From contig JAGBRZ010000152.1 of assembly GCA_017632155.1 (NCBI GenBank), forward strand, positions 1 to 45,225: DNA of 45,225 nt, written 5' to 3'. This DNA is from Clostridia bacterium. GTDB taxonomy: Bacteria; Bacillota_A; Clostridia; Oscillospirales; CAG-272. Below the pieces are notes generated by a model. It had not been told where the DNA came from. It ran no database searches and worked only from the letters and a program-made list of their open reading frames with translations. This document shows positions 39,383 to 45,225 of this stretch, in pieces. Numbering within the stretch: position 1 is the first letter of the stretch; each line of letters begins with the position of its first letter. Made by a program: the position numbers and the translations under genes.

Positions 39383-39405
39383 TAAAATATATAAGGAGTG
39401 AGAAA

Positions 39406-40200
39406 ATGAAAGTTATAGCCTTTGGTACACTTAAAGGTGGTACAGGAAAGACCACAGTAGCATTCAATGTCGGGGGAATCTTGGCAGAAGAACACAAGGT
39501 TTTGTTCTTAGACATTGATCCACAGTCAAATCTCTCGGATAATGTGGGTGTTGATACCACAGACCAAGACGGTGCTACCATCCGAGACGTGCTGAACGAC
39601 CCGTATAACACGTCTGCAAACGATGTAATTACCAAAACACCGATGTGGCAGCTTCCGAACTTGGATATCATTTCGAGCCACATCCGACTGACAGCAACAG
39701 AATTACAACTTGCTGCCATCGCAGGACGCGAACGCATCTTGCAGAAATGGATGGATCGCAATAGGGATGTGTTGAAGCAATATGATTACATTATTATCGA
39801 CACCAATCCGTCTATGGGAATTGTGAATCAAAACGCGTTTATGTCTGCGGATAAAATCATTTTGGTATCCGACGTTTCAAAAAAGGCTATCCAGGGAGCG
39901 CAGTTGTTTACATATCTCTGGGGAGAAGTCTGTGAGAATACCGATGTGGAGGATAAAACGAGTGCGCTGATCCTCAATAACTGTGACAGGCGTATTGGTC
40001 TCACAAGAGACATTAAGGAGTACTACAAGGACGATGAGGATTTCGGTAAGATTGTCCTCGATAGTACGATTCCGTCCAGAGTAGATATCAAGAACACCGA
40101 GATAAAGTATTTACCCATAAACTTGACCGCACCCGATTCTGTATCGTGTGAGGCGTTTAGGGCTGTTGTGTCGGAATTAAAAGAAAGGAAGGTATTGTAA
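39406..40200 (+). CDS. parA: ParA-type partition ATPase
   Basis: 264 residues from ATG 39406 behind AAGGAG. A deviant Walker A KGGTGKTT (10-17), FLDIDPQSNLSDN (motif A') and YIIIDTNPSMG (Walker B) identify the ParA/MinD family. There is no N-terminal DNA-binding domain, so it is a small ParA of type Ib. It would segregate prophage-plasmid copies together with the protein at 40200, whose start overlaps the parA stop by one base. Confidence 0.88.
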   Translation: MKVIAFGTLKGGTGKTTVAFNVGGILAEEHKVLFLDIDPQSNLSDNVGVDTTDQDGATIRDVLNDPYNTSANDVITKTPMWQLPNLDIISSHIRLTATELQLAAIAGRERILQKWMDRNRDVLKQYDYIIIDTNPSMGIVNQNAFMSADKIILVSDVSKKAIQGAQLFTYLWGEVCENTDVEDKTSALILNNCDRRIGLTRDIKEYYKDDEDFGKIVLDSTIPSRVDIKNTEIKYLPINLTAPDSVSCEAFRAVVSELKERKVL

Positions 40201-40502
40201 TGGCAAACCCATTCAAAGATGCGGAAAAGAAAAAGAAGGTTGCTCCCGGTGGGGAAAAGGAACCCCAAAAGGAGGAAGTTGTTGTCGTTGATCCACCGAA
40301 AGTAGAAACCCCAAAAGTAGAAACACCGAAGCAAGATCCTCCCGAAAATCCTCTCGCAGGGATGATCGAGCCGAAGCCAGAAGGGAAAGCATACAGTGTT
40401 TATCTCAGTGCAGAGGCGAACGATAAGCTCGAAAAGTTGGCAAAGCAGAACAAATGTAGCAAAAGTAAGGCTCTTGATGCGTTGCTACGTAGTCTGACGT
40501 AA
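40200..40502 (+). CDS. Ribbon-helix-helix partition partner (ParB-like)
   Basis: 100 residues. A lysine-rich start and a Pro/Glu/Val-rich disordered middle (ETPKVETPKQDPPENP) lead to a C-terminal ribbon-helix-helix: AYSVYLSAEANDKLEKLAKQ, then CSKSKALDALLRSL. Translation is coupled to parA. In type Ib systems such a protein binds the centromere repeats, stimulates ParA and represses the operon. The role here is inferred from position and fold. Confidence 0.78.
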   Translation: MANPFKDAEKKKKVAPGGEKEPQKEEVVVVDPPKVETPKVETPKQDPPENPLAGMIEPKPEGKAYSVYLSAEANDKLEKLAKQNKCSKSKALDALLRSLT

Positions 40503-40507
40503 AAAAG

Positions 40508-40545
40508 AAAACCTCGTCGGTTGCATCCGACGGGGTTTTTATTTA
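40508..40545. terminator. Terminator between the par operon and the repressor
   Basis: AAACCTCGTCGG pairs with CCGACGGGGTTT (one G-U pair) and a T-run follows. The A-rich flank lets it also stop the leftward repressor transcript. Confidence 0.85.
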
Positions 40546-40776
40546 TTTGAGATAGGATGAAATGTATTCGTTGAGATCCAAATTAAGTATCTGACATATT
40601 TTTAGCGCCAAAACAAGGTCTACGTTTCTGAGACCTCTTTCTATATGAGAATAATAAACTTGGGATATACCGAGTAGTCGAGCCATATCCGTTTGATATA
40701 GGTTCGTTTTCTCCCGTTTCTCTCGGATGAATTTGCCGAAATCGGCAAGACACTCGTTGTTATCTATAGTCTTCAT
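40543..40776 (-). CDS. XRE-family repressor (CI-like)
   Basis: 77 residues from the ATG at 40776 behind AGGAGG. It is almost only a helix-turn-helix domain: FIREKREKTNLYQTDMARLL, GISQVYYSHIERGLRNVDLV and a final ALKICQILNLDLNEYI. There is no cleavable C-terminal domain, so induction would not use RecA-driven self-cleavage. It is divergent from the cro-like gene, with a 129-base gap between the two start codons. It probably keeps the replication operon silent in the lysogen. Confidence 0.82.
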   Translation of the reverse strand: MKTIDNNECLADFGKFIREKREKTNLYQTDMARLLGISQVYYSHIERGLRNVDLVLALKICQILNLDLNEYISSYLK

Positions 40777-40844
40777 ATTAGTGCCTCCTGTTTTTATAAA
40801 TAAGATATCACAAAAAATTAAATTTTCAAAATTGAGAAAAGGTA

Positions 40845-40873
40845 TTGCAAAATAGTAAAATTCGTGCTATAAT
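40845..40873 (+). promoter_or_regulatory. Extended -10 promoter of the replication (early) operon
   Basis: TTGCAA at 40845-40850, 17 bases, TATAAT at 40868-40873 preceded by TGC. It drives the cro-like gene and, by readthrough, the operon that continues over the join to 8545. Confidence 0.82.
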
Positions 40874-40879
40874 ATATTA

Positions 40880-40893
40880 CAAATAGTTATATG
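40880..40893 (+). promoter_or_regulatory. CAAATAGTTATATG motif, copy 2
   Basis: The 14-base sequence lies just after the -10 box, at the transcription start, and recurs exactly at 42211-42224. It is a candidate operator for the XRE or cro-like protein. Confidence 0.5.
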
Positions 40894-40905
40894 AGGGGTG
40901 TTCTA

Positions 40906-41160
40906 ATGATAACGGTTTACCCTGTACTGAGTCAACAGATGCGGGAAAACGGCACAACTTATTCCGAGTTGGCCGCTATAGCGGATATCAGTGTGATCTC
41001 AGTGTATTTGAAAATGTGTGGAATCAAGCGATGGAAATTAACCGAGGTGTTGAAGATCTGTTGCTTTTTTCGTACCCCAAATGCCGAACATTTGTTCCAA
41101 AAACGAAATTATCGTTTTGTACGGTATCATTATAACACACAAAACGATAAAAGTCTATAG
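40906..41160 (+). CDS. Cro-like HTH regulator
   Basis: 84 residues from ATG 40906 behind GAGGGGTG; an ATG at 40891 lies before that site. QQMRENGTTYSELAAIADIS and VISVYLKMCGIKRWKLTEVL form a small helix-turn-helix related to phage Cro-type proteins. It is the first gene of the early operon, opposite the CI-like gene. Its 3' end contains an inverted repeat and a leftward promoter-like sequence. Confidence 0.72.
   Translation: MITVYPVLSQQMRENGTTYSELAAIADISVISVYLKMCGIKRWKLTEVLKICCFFRTPNAEHLFQKRNYRFVRYHYNTQNDKSL
41110..41157 (-). promoter_or_regulatory. Leftward promoter-like sequence inside an 11-bp inverted repeat
   Basis: TATCGTTTTGT (41110-41120) and ACAAAACGATA (41139-41149) form a perfect dyad. 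On the - strand TATAAT (41129-41134), with TGT before it, and TAGACT (41152-41157) are 17 bases apart. A transcript would run antisense to the cro-like gene towards the CI-like repressor, as lambda pRE does. Confidence 0.45.
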
Positions 41161-41193
41161 AATTTTCAGAAAGGTTTGAAAAAATTTATAACT

Positions 41194-41394
41194 ATGTGTA
41201 ATATCTGTCGAAGGAGTCCTTGTCCCTCGGGGTGTCCGAACGCCCCAGAACCACCGAGAGTGTTTATATGCTCTGGGTGTGGTGAACCGATCCACGACGG
41301 TGACGATTATTGGGAGTTGATGGGGGAGCAGTGGTGCGAACAGTGCATCGACTCCGCAAGAAGCGTCGCCGAGTTCATACCCGAAGAAGAATAG
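41194..41394 (+). CDS. Small zinc-finger protein
   Basis: 66 residues from ATG 41194. It has three cysteine pairs: CNICRRSPCPSGC, CSGCGEPIHDGDDY and CEQC. The second part resembles a LIM- or RING-like zinc knuckle (ICSGCG...WCEQC). The start is uncertain: AGAAAGG at 41169-41174 is too far from this ATG and too near to TTG 41176. The function is unknown. Confidence 0.65.
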   Translation: MCNICRRSPCPSGCPNAPEPPRVFICSGCGEPIHDGDDYWELMGEQWCEQCIDSARSVAEFIPEEE

Positions 41395-41406
41395 AGGTGA
41401 AACGAC

Positions 41407-42183
41407 GTGATCTTAACGAACGAGAACTACTATTCCGTAGAAGCTAACCGACACTATATGTCTGTGAGCCAATACAAGGAGTTCAAGAAATGTGAAGCCT
41501 CTGCGATGGCTCAGATTTCGGGGGAGTGGGTACAACCTACTACGACCGCACTGTTGGTCGGAAGTTATATCGACGCTTGGTTCGAAGGTACTCTCGATGA
41601 GTTCTGTTTGAAACATCCCGAGATTTTCAAAAGAGACGGTTCTCTCAAAGCCGATTACGTGCAAGCCGAGGAACTGATCGAGTTCGTTCAGCGAGACCCC
41701 GTATTTATGGAGTATATGGCTGGCGAAAAGCAGGTAATTCGTACACGCGAGTTGTTCGGAGTACCTTGGAAAATAAAAATCGACAGCTATCATCCTAATA
41801 GAATGATAGTGGACGGCAAGGTAATGCGGTCAATGGAACGCATTATGGGTAAGTCGTTCGTAGAACATTGGGGTTACGACCTACAGATGGCAGTTTATTC
41901 GGCTGTGGAAGGTTCTGATCTTGATACATATCTGGCTGTTGTAACAAAAGAAGATCCTCCCGACAAGGACGTCATTCACATCCCAAAGTGGCGACGTGAC
42001 GAATTGTTGGCTGAGATCGAGAAAGACATCCCTCACATAGTCGAGGTGAAGTCGGGAAAAACACCCCCGCAAAGATGCGGTGTGTGTAAATACTGTCGTG
42101 CTACCAAAATGATAACGGAGCCGATAGATTTCGAGTTGGTTGGTTTATCTACCGCAGAACGCAGAGCGATTCTCGGAGGCTAA
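41407..42183 (+). CDS. PD-(D/E)XK exonuclease (RecE/YqaJ/DUF3799-like)
   Basis: 258 residues from GTG 41407, with AGAGGTGA upstream. The start YMSVSQYKEFKKCEASAMAQ is typical of this family. The catalytic core is KIKIDSYHPNRMIVDGKV (D...D-x-K type), followed by YDLQMAVYSAV. A cysteine group, RCGVCKYCRATK, near the C-terminus may hold a metal or Fe-S cluster. It would resect DNA ends to 3' tails for the Sak4-like ATPase downstream. The DUF number is from memory. Confidence 0.82.
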   Translation: MILTNENYYSVEANRHYMSVSQYKEFKKCEASAMAQISGEWVQPTTTALLVGSYIDAWFEGTLDEFCLKHPEIFKRDGSLKADYVQAEELIEFVQRDPVFMEYMAGEKQVIRTRELFGVPWKIKIDSYHPNRMIVDGKVMRSMERIMGKSFVEHWGYDLQMAVYSAVEGSDLDTYLAVVTKEDPPDKDVIHIPKWRRDELLAEIEKDIPHIVEVKSGKTPPQRCGVCKYCRATKMITEPIDFELVGLSTAERRAILGG

Positions 42184-42210
42184 CCACATTTTTTATCGCT
42201 ACATATATAG

Positions 42211-42224
42211 CAAATAGTTATATG
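42211..42224 (+). promoter_or_regulatory. CAAATAGTTATATG motif, copy 3
   Basis: Exact copy of 40880-40893 in the 54-base gap before the Sak4-like gene, directly ahead of its GAAGGAG ribosome site. I see no strong promoter here, so it may act on RNA or as an internal operator. Confidence 0.45.
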
Positions 42225-42237
42225 GAAGGAGAAAATT

Positions 42238-42906
42238 ATGTCTGTTGCAATGATATGGGGAAGTCCCGGAAGTGGTAAAACAGTCGCGGCCACTGCCCCA
42301 TCGAAAGAAAAAATCCTGCTTCTCTGCTCTGACAATAGCTCTGTGGTTTTGAATATGTTCGAACGCAAGAATGTCACCGTTGAACGCGTTGAACATTGGC
42401 TCGACCCTGGCGACGGTCAGAACTACTTCACGAAGCAATTCGAGAACGCCCTCAACTCGGGGAAGTACACCCTCATCGTGGTAGACAACCTCACCGACAT
42501 CAAAGAGATGGCTCTCTTGGAGATCGATGCGGAAGGTAGAATCAAAGACATTCGCCAAGTCTACCAAGCAGTCTATATGGCTATCAAACGCCTCACTCGT
42601 ATGGCTGCGAATGCGAAGTGTCACGTTACGTTCACCTGTTGGGACGACGGGGAGGAGATTACCAAAATGGATGGTACTATCGCCCTCCGACAGTTCCCGA
42701 ACCTTCCGAAGAAGATCCTACCGCAAGTCCTCGGTCTCTGCAACATCGTAGGTCAGATGGCAAAGGCAAAGGACAAGGACGGCACGATGCGATGGTTTAT
42801 GATTACGGAGGATTCCGAAACGCGCTACGGCTGTAAGGATCAGCTCTACGGTAGAAAAGCCATTATGCCCGAGAATCTGTTTGAAGCCCCGGAGGTTAAG
42901 AAATGA
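42238..42906 (+). CDS. Sak4-like RecA-fold ATPase (AAA_24)
   Basis: 222 residues from ATG 42238 behind GAAGGAG. Walker A GSPGSGKT (8-15) and Walker B TLIVVDNL, then VHTFT-like VTFTCWDD, identify the short RecA-like Sak4 group that assists strand annealing. Exonuclease, Sak4 and single-strand binding protein in one operon form a phage recombination module. The stop overlaps the next ATG by four bases. Confidence 0.82.
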   Translation: MSVAMIWGSPGSGKTVAATAPSKEKILLLCSDNSSVVLNMFERKNVTVERVEHWLDPGDGQNYFTKQFENALNSGKYTLIVVDNLTDIKEMALLEIDAEGRIKDIRQVYQAVYMAIKRLTRMAANAKCHVTFTCWDDGEEITKMDGTIALRQFPNLPKKILPQVLGLCNIVGQMAKAKDKDGTMRWFMITEDSETRYGCKDQLYGRKAIMPENLFEAPEVKK

Positions 42907-43469
42907 ATCGCAAGGAAGACTTTATGACACTCTACAAGACCTACATCTGTCGCCCTGGGGCTGATTCCTTGCTCCAATGGTTAGAGGAATCGGACTTCTT
43001 CACGGCTCCCGCCTCTACGCGCTTCCACGGCGATTATGCGGGCGGTCTGTGCGACCACAGCGTCAACGTGTGGGAGGAGCTTATTCGACTCCTCAAAGCA
43101 TATCCCGAGATTAAGGTGTCAGCCGAAACCGCCGCCATCGTGTCTCTCTTGCACGATGTATGTAAGGTAGGGTGCTACAAAACAGAACTCCGAAACAAAA
43201 AGGTAAACGGTGTGTGGGTACAACAGCCGACCTACGTTTTCCAAGAGGATTTCTGTTACGGGGGACACGGTAGCAAGTCCGTGTACCTTATTCATAAGTA
43301 TATGCCTCTGTCAGAGGCCGAGGCGGTTGCGATTAACTGTCATATGGGCTTCGCCGACCGCAGTCCGGGCGACTACAGTCTTGGTGGTGCTTACGAGCAA
43401 CACCCTCTGGCGTGGCTTCTTCACGTCGCCGATGAGAGCGCAACATATATTAGAGAATCTAATATGTGA
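42903..43469 (+). CDS. HD-domain phosphohydrolase
   Basis: 188 residues from ATG 42903. HD motifs: FHGDYAGGLCDHSVNVWEEL (first His) and SLLHDVCKVGCY (HD pair), later a conserved INCHMGF and a final HVADESATYI. HD-domain proteins hydrolyse nucleotides or phosphoesters. In this operon, nucleotide-pool control or removal of a signalling nucleotide is possible; the substrate cannot be read from the sequence. Confidence 0.78.
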   Translation: MNRKEDFMTLYKTYICRPGADSLLQWLEESDFFTAPASTRFHGDYAGGLCDHSVNVWEELIRLLKAYPEIKVSAETAAIVSLLHDVCKVGCYKTELRNKKVNGVWVQQPTYVFQEDFCYGGHGSKSVYLIHKYMPLSEAEAVAINCHMGFADRSPGDYSLGGAYEQHPLAWLLHVADESATYIRESNM

Positions 43470-43497
43470 GGAAATATATTATAAAGGAGAAAATGAA

Positions 43498-43971
43498 ATG
43501 GCTAATTGGAACTTCGACCCTTCGCAATATAGCGAGAAAAACTTCGAAATTATCCCCGTTGGAGATTACCGCGCAAGAATCTCCGATGTCGTAGAGAAGA
43601 AATTCTCTACAGGGAACGAGGGCTACGAGATCACATTGGATATCAACGGATATAACAGCAAGATGTGGTTCTACCTCGTTCTGGATGCAAGCAACCCCGC
43701 ACAGACAAACCAACGTATCGGTGACTTCTTCAATTCCTTCGGTATTGTAAACCCTGCTATGGGAAGTGGTAAGCAGTGGATCGGTGCTGTCGGTGCTGTC
43801 AGAGTAAAGCACGAGCCTTATAACGGCGAGAATCGTGCGAAAGTCGCTTACTGCATCGCACGTAACCGCCAAGACAAACTTCCTGCTTGGCAAAACACTG
43901 CGGGTGTGGCTACTCCTCAGACGGCTCCTACCTTTGAGACCGTTGAAATTCCCGATGATCTTCCGTTCTGA
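43498..43971 (+). CDS. DUF669-like single-stranded DNA-binding protein
   Basis: 157 residues from ATG 43498 behind AAGGAGA. The core FEIIPVGDYRARISDVVEKK, the LDINGYNSKMWFYLVLD segment and the acidic, Phe-ended tail IPDDLPF are typical of phage SSB-like proteins of the DUF669 type. The tail would recruit partner proteins. It completes the recombination and replication module. Confidence 0.82.
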   Translation: MANWNFDPSQYSEKNFEIIPVGDYRARISDVVEKKFSTGNEGYEITLDINGYNSKMWFYLVLDASNPAQTNQRIGDFFNSFGIVNPAMGSGKQWIGAVGAVRVKHEPYNGENRAKVAYCIARNRQDKLPAWQNTAGVATPQTAPTFETVEIPDDLPF

Positions 43972-43973
43972 GT

Positions 43974-44300
43974 ATGAAAATACCCGAAAGCGTAAGAATA
44001 GCAGGTGTTGAGTTTGAGGTTAAATATGTACCGAACCTAAATAACGGGACAAATTTAGCCTATGGTTATATTGACTATGAAAATTCCGTCATTAGTTTAT
44101 CCGACACAAACGGAACAGAACACCAAAGAAGATGTCAAATACTTTGGCACGAAATTCTACACGGAATCCGCGAAAACAACGGTATGCAAATTGAGAACGA
44201 GGAAGCCGTTGTGGATATGTTCGCAAGAGGGATTTATCAAGTTCTCCAAGATAACGGTAGACGCCTCTTTGATATTGTGAGTGATTCCGATGCTTCGTGA
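43974..44300 (+). CDS. Metallopeptidase-like protein (HExxH)
   Basis: 108 residues from ATG 43974. QILWHEILHGIRENNG carries a clear HExxH, and ENEEAVVDMFARGIYQVL supplies a possible third acidic ligand, as in ImmA/IrrE- or SprT-like small peptidases. The N-terminal part is a short beta sheet. It may process a regulator, as ImmA does with a mobile-element repressor. No ribosome site is obvious, so it is probably coupled to the SSB gene. It overlaps the helicase by 11 bases. Confidence 0.65.
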   Translation: MKIPESVRIAGVEFEVKYVPNLNNGTNLAYGYIDYENSVISLSDTNGTEHQRRCQILWHEILHGIRENNGMQIENEEAVVDMFARGIYQVLQDNGRRLFDIVSDSDAS

Positions 44301-45225
44301 CTATCAACGCGACCTGTTTTACAAAACCTCTGAGGCATTCAAAAACGGGTTCCGTCGTCCACTGATAGTCGCCCCCTGTGGGGCGGGGAAATCATATCTC
44401 TTTGCGGAGATGATTCGTCATACTCGCGGTGAGGTTCTTGTTTTAACGCATCGACAAGAACTCAAACAACAGCACGAGGAATTACTACATAATCTCAACA
44501 TCGATAACGCAAGGGTTGCTATGGTACTTACCGAGTATAATCGGCTCGGCAAATATCCTACGCCCGCTATGATTGTGACCGATGAGGCACATCTGTCGAG
44601 GAGCAATTCTTGGCAAAAGGTGATTGAATATTATGATACTTACACCGTGGGGTTTACCGCCACTCCGATCCGATTGGATGGTAAACCTCTCGGCGACATC
44701 TTCGATGCACTTATCGAGGGTGTGGATGTGCGATGGCTTATCGAAAACAGACGCCTCGCACCTTACGAATACTATGCTCCTATGACCGTGGATACGTCGG
44801 GTCTACGCATCGTATGCGGTGACTACGTTGTCTCGGATTTGGAGCAGTTGATGAATGAGAGGGCTGTATATGGGAATGTCATTGAAGCGTATCGCCGATT
44901 TGCTCCGGGGGAACGGGCTATCGCCTATTGTGTTTCAGTCCGACACGCCCAACATACAGCCGAGGCTTTTAATTCCGTTGGAATACGGGCAGAAGTGCTT
45001 TCTTCTGGAACTCCACCAAAGCAACGATCGCGGGTTATGGAGGATTTCAGAGCTGGAAAACTCACCGTACTCTGCAACGTGGGTATTATCGCAGAAGGAA
45101 TCTCAATCGACGAAGTAACGTGCTGTATGCTACTCCGTCCGACTGATTCCGTGGCTCTCGGGATTCAACAAATGATGCGTTGTATGAGATACCTACCGGG
45201 TAAAACCGCCAAAATTTTGGATTTC
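44290..45225 (+). CDS. SF2 DEAD/DEAH-type helicase, N-terminal part (continues at base 1)
   Basis: Starts at ATG 44290 and runs off the window. The last 141 bases repeat bases 1-141, where the frame continues to 534. Domain 1 has LRDYQRDL (Q-motif-like), APCGAGKS (Walker A), VTDEAH (DEAH) and FTATP (motif III). Domain 2 starts near ERAIAYCVSVRHAQ and includes EVLSSGTP. It resembles phage helicases related to UvsW/ComFA that remodel forks or recombination intermediates. It overlaps the preceding gene by 11 bases. Confidence 0.9.
   Translation, partial: MLRDYQRDLFYKTSEAFKNGFRRPLIVAPCGAGKSYLFAEMIRHTRGEVLVLTHRQELKQQHEELLHNLNIDNARVAMVLTEYNRLGKYPTPAMIVTDEAHLSRSNSWQKVIEYYDTYTVGFTATPIRLDGKPLGDIFDALIEGVDVRWLIENRRLAPYEYYAPMTVDTSGLRIVCGDYVVSDLEQLMNERAVYGNVIEAYRRFAPGERAIAYCVSVRHAQHTAEAFNSVGIRAEVLSSGTPPKQRSRVMEDFRAGKLTVLCNVGIIAEGISIDEVTCCMLLRPTDSVALGIQQMMRCMRYLPGKTAKILDF
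45085..45225. repeat. Right copy of the exact 141-bp end repeat
   Basis: Identical to bases 1-141 and in the same reading frame of the helicase gene. Removing one copy gives a circle of 45,084 bp. Confidence 0.95.

Larger units (their letters stand above)
39077..39405. other. AT-rich intergenic region upstream of parA
   Basis: Over 300 bases without a gene. It holds a promoter (39200-39229) and many degenerate ATATTA/TATAAT-type repeats, the clearest ones at 39307-39382. This is the expected place for a partition centromere and for autoregulation of the par operon. Confidence 0.6.

Overview
The window is one complete circular phage genome. Bases 1-141 recur exactly as bases 45085-45225, so the contig closes on itself at about 45,084 bp. 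One helicase gene (44290 to the end, then 1-534) runs across the join. Gene families, strong AGGAGG ribosome sites and short, tightly overlapping cistrons point to a tailed, siphovirus-like phage of a Firmicutes host, probably a gut Clostridia. That host call is inference from gene families. I recognise no tRNA gene and no CRISPR array.

Layout. (a) 40845-45225 plus 1-8545, rightward: a cro-like regulator, a zinc protein, a PD-(D/E)XK nuclease, a Sak4-like ATPase, an HD-domain protein, a DUF669-like single-strand binding protein, an HExxH protein, an SF2 helicase, a circularly permuted cytosine-5 methyltransferase, a VRR-NUC nuclease, a family B DNA polymerase, a degenerate ThyX-like protein, a primase/SF3 helicase and a small-terminase candidate. 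(b) 8503-8876: a structured non-coding island. (c) 8877-10652, leftward: six small proteins of unknown function. (d) 10653-11102: a divergent switch region with four copies of one palindromic operator. (e) 11103-16213, rightward: HTH protein, small serine recombinase, zinc-ribbon and hypothetical proteins, a recombinase-domain-like protein and a PemK/MazF-HhH fusion. (f) 16196-36964: consensus promoter, attenuator-like hairpin, large terminase, portal, scaffold, capsid, head-tail joining genes, tail chaperones with a frameshift site, tape measure, tail tip, duplicated fibre modules, holin and M15 endolysin. (g) 37031-40545: a plasmid maintenance cassette. (h) 40543-40776, leftward: a CI-like repressor.

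The most interesting part is the plasmid cassette. A plasmid-type replication initiator (37574-39076) is followed by ParA and a ribbon-helix-helix partner, with AT-rich direct repeats in front of parA. I find no integrase. Just upstream of rep, a perfect-consensus leftward promoter drives a predicted antisense RNA of about 230 nt. Its two hairpins both present the loop UUGGCG, a kissing-loop sequence known from antisense-controlled plasmid replicons. A second structured RNA of similar size comes from the other side, and both share one bidirectional terminator. I infer a phage-plasmid: the lysogen would replicate as a plasmid with antisense copy-number control, then switch to phage-encoded polymerase and primase-helicase for lytic growth.
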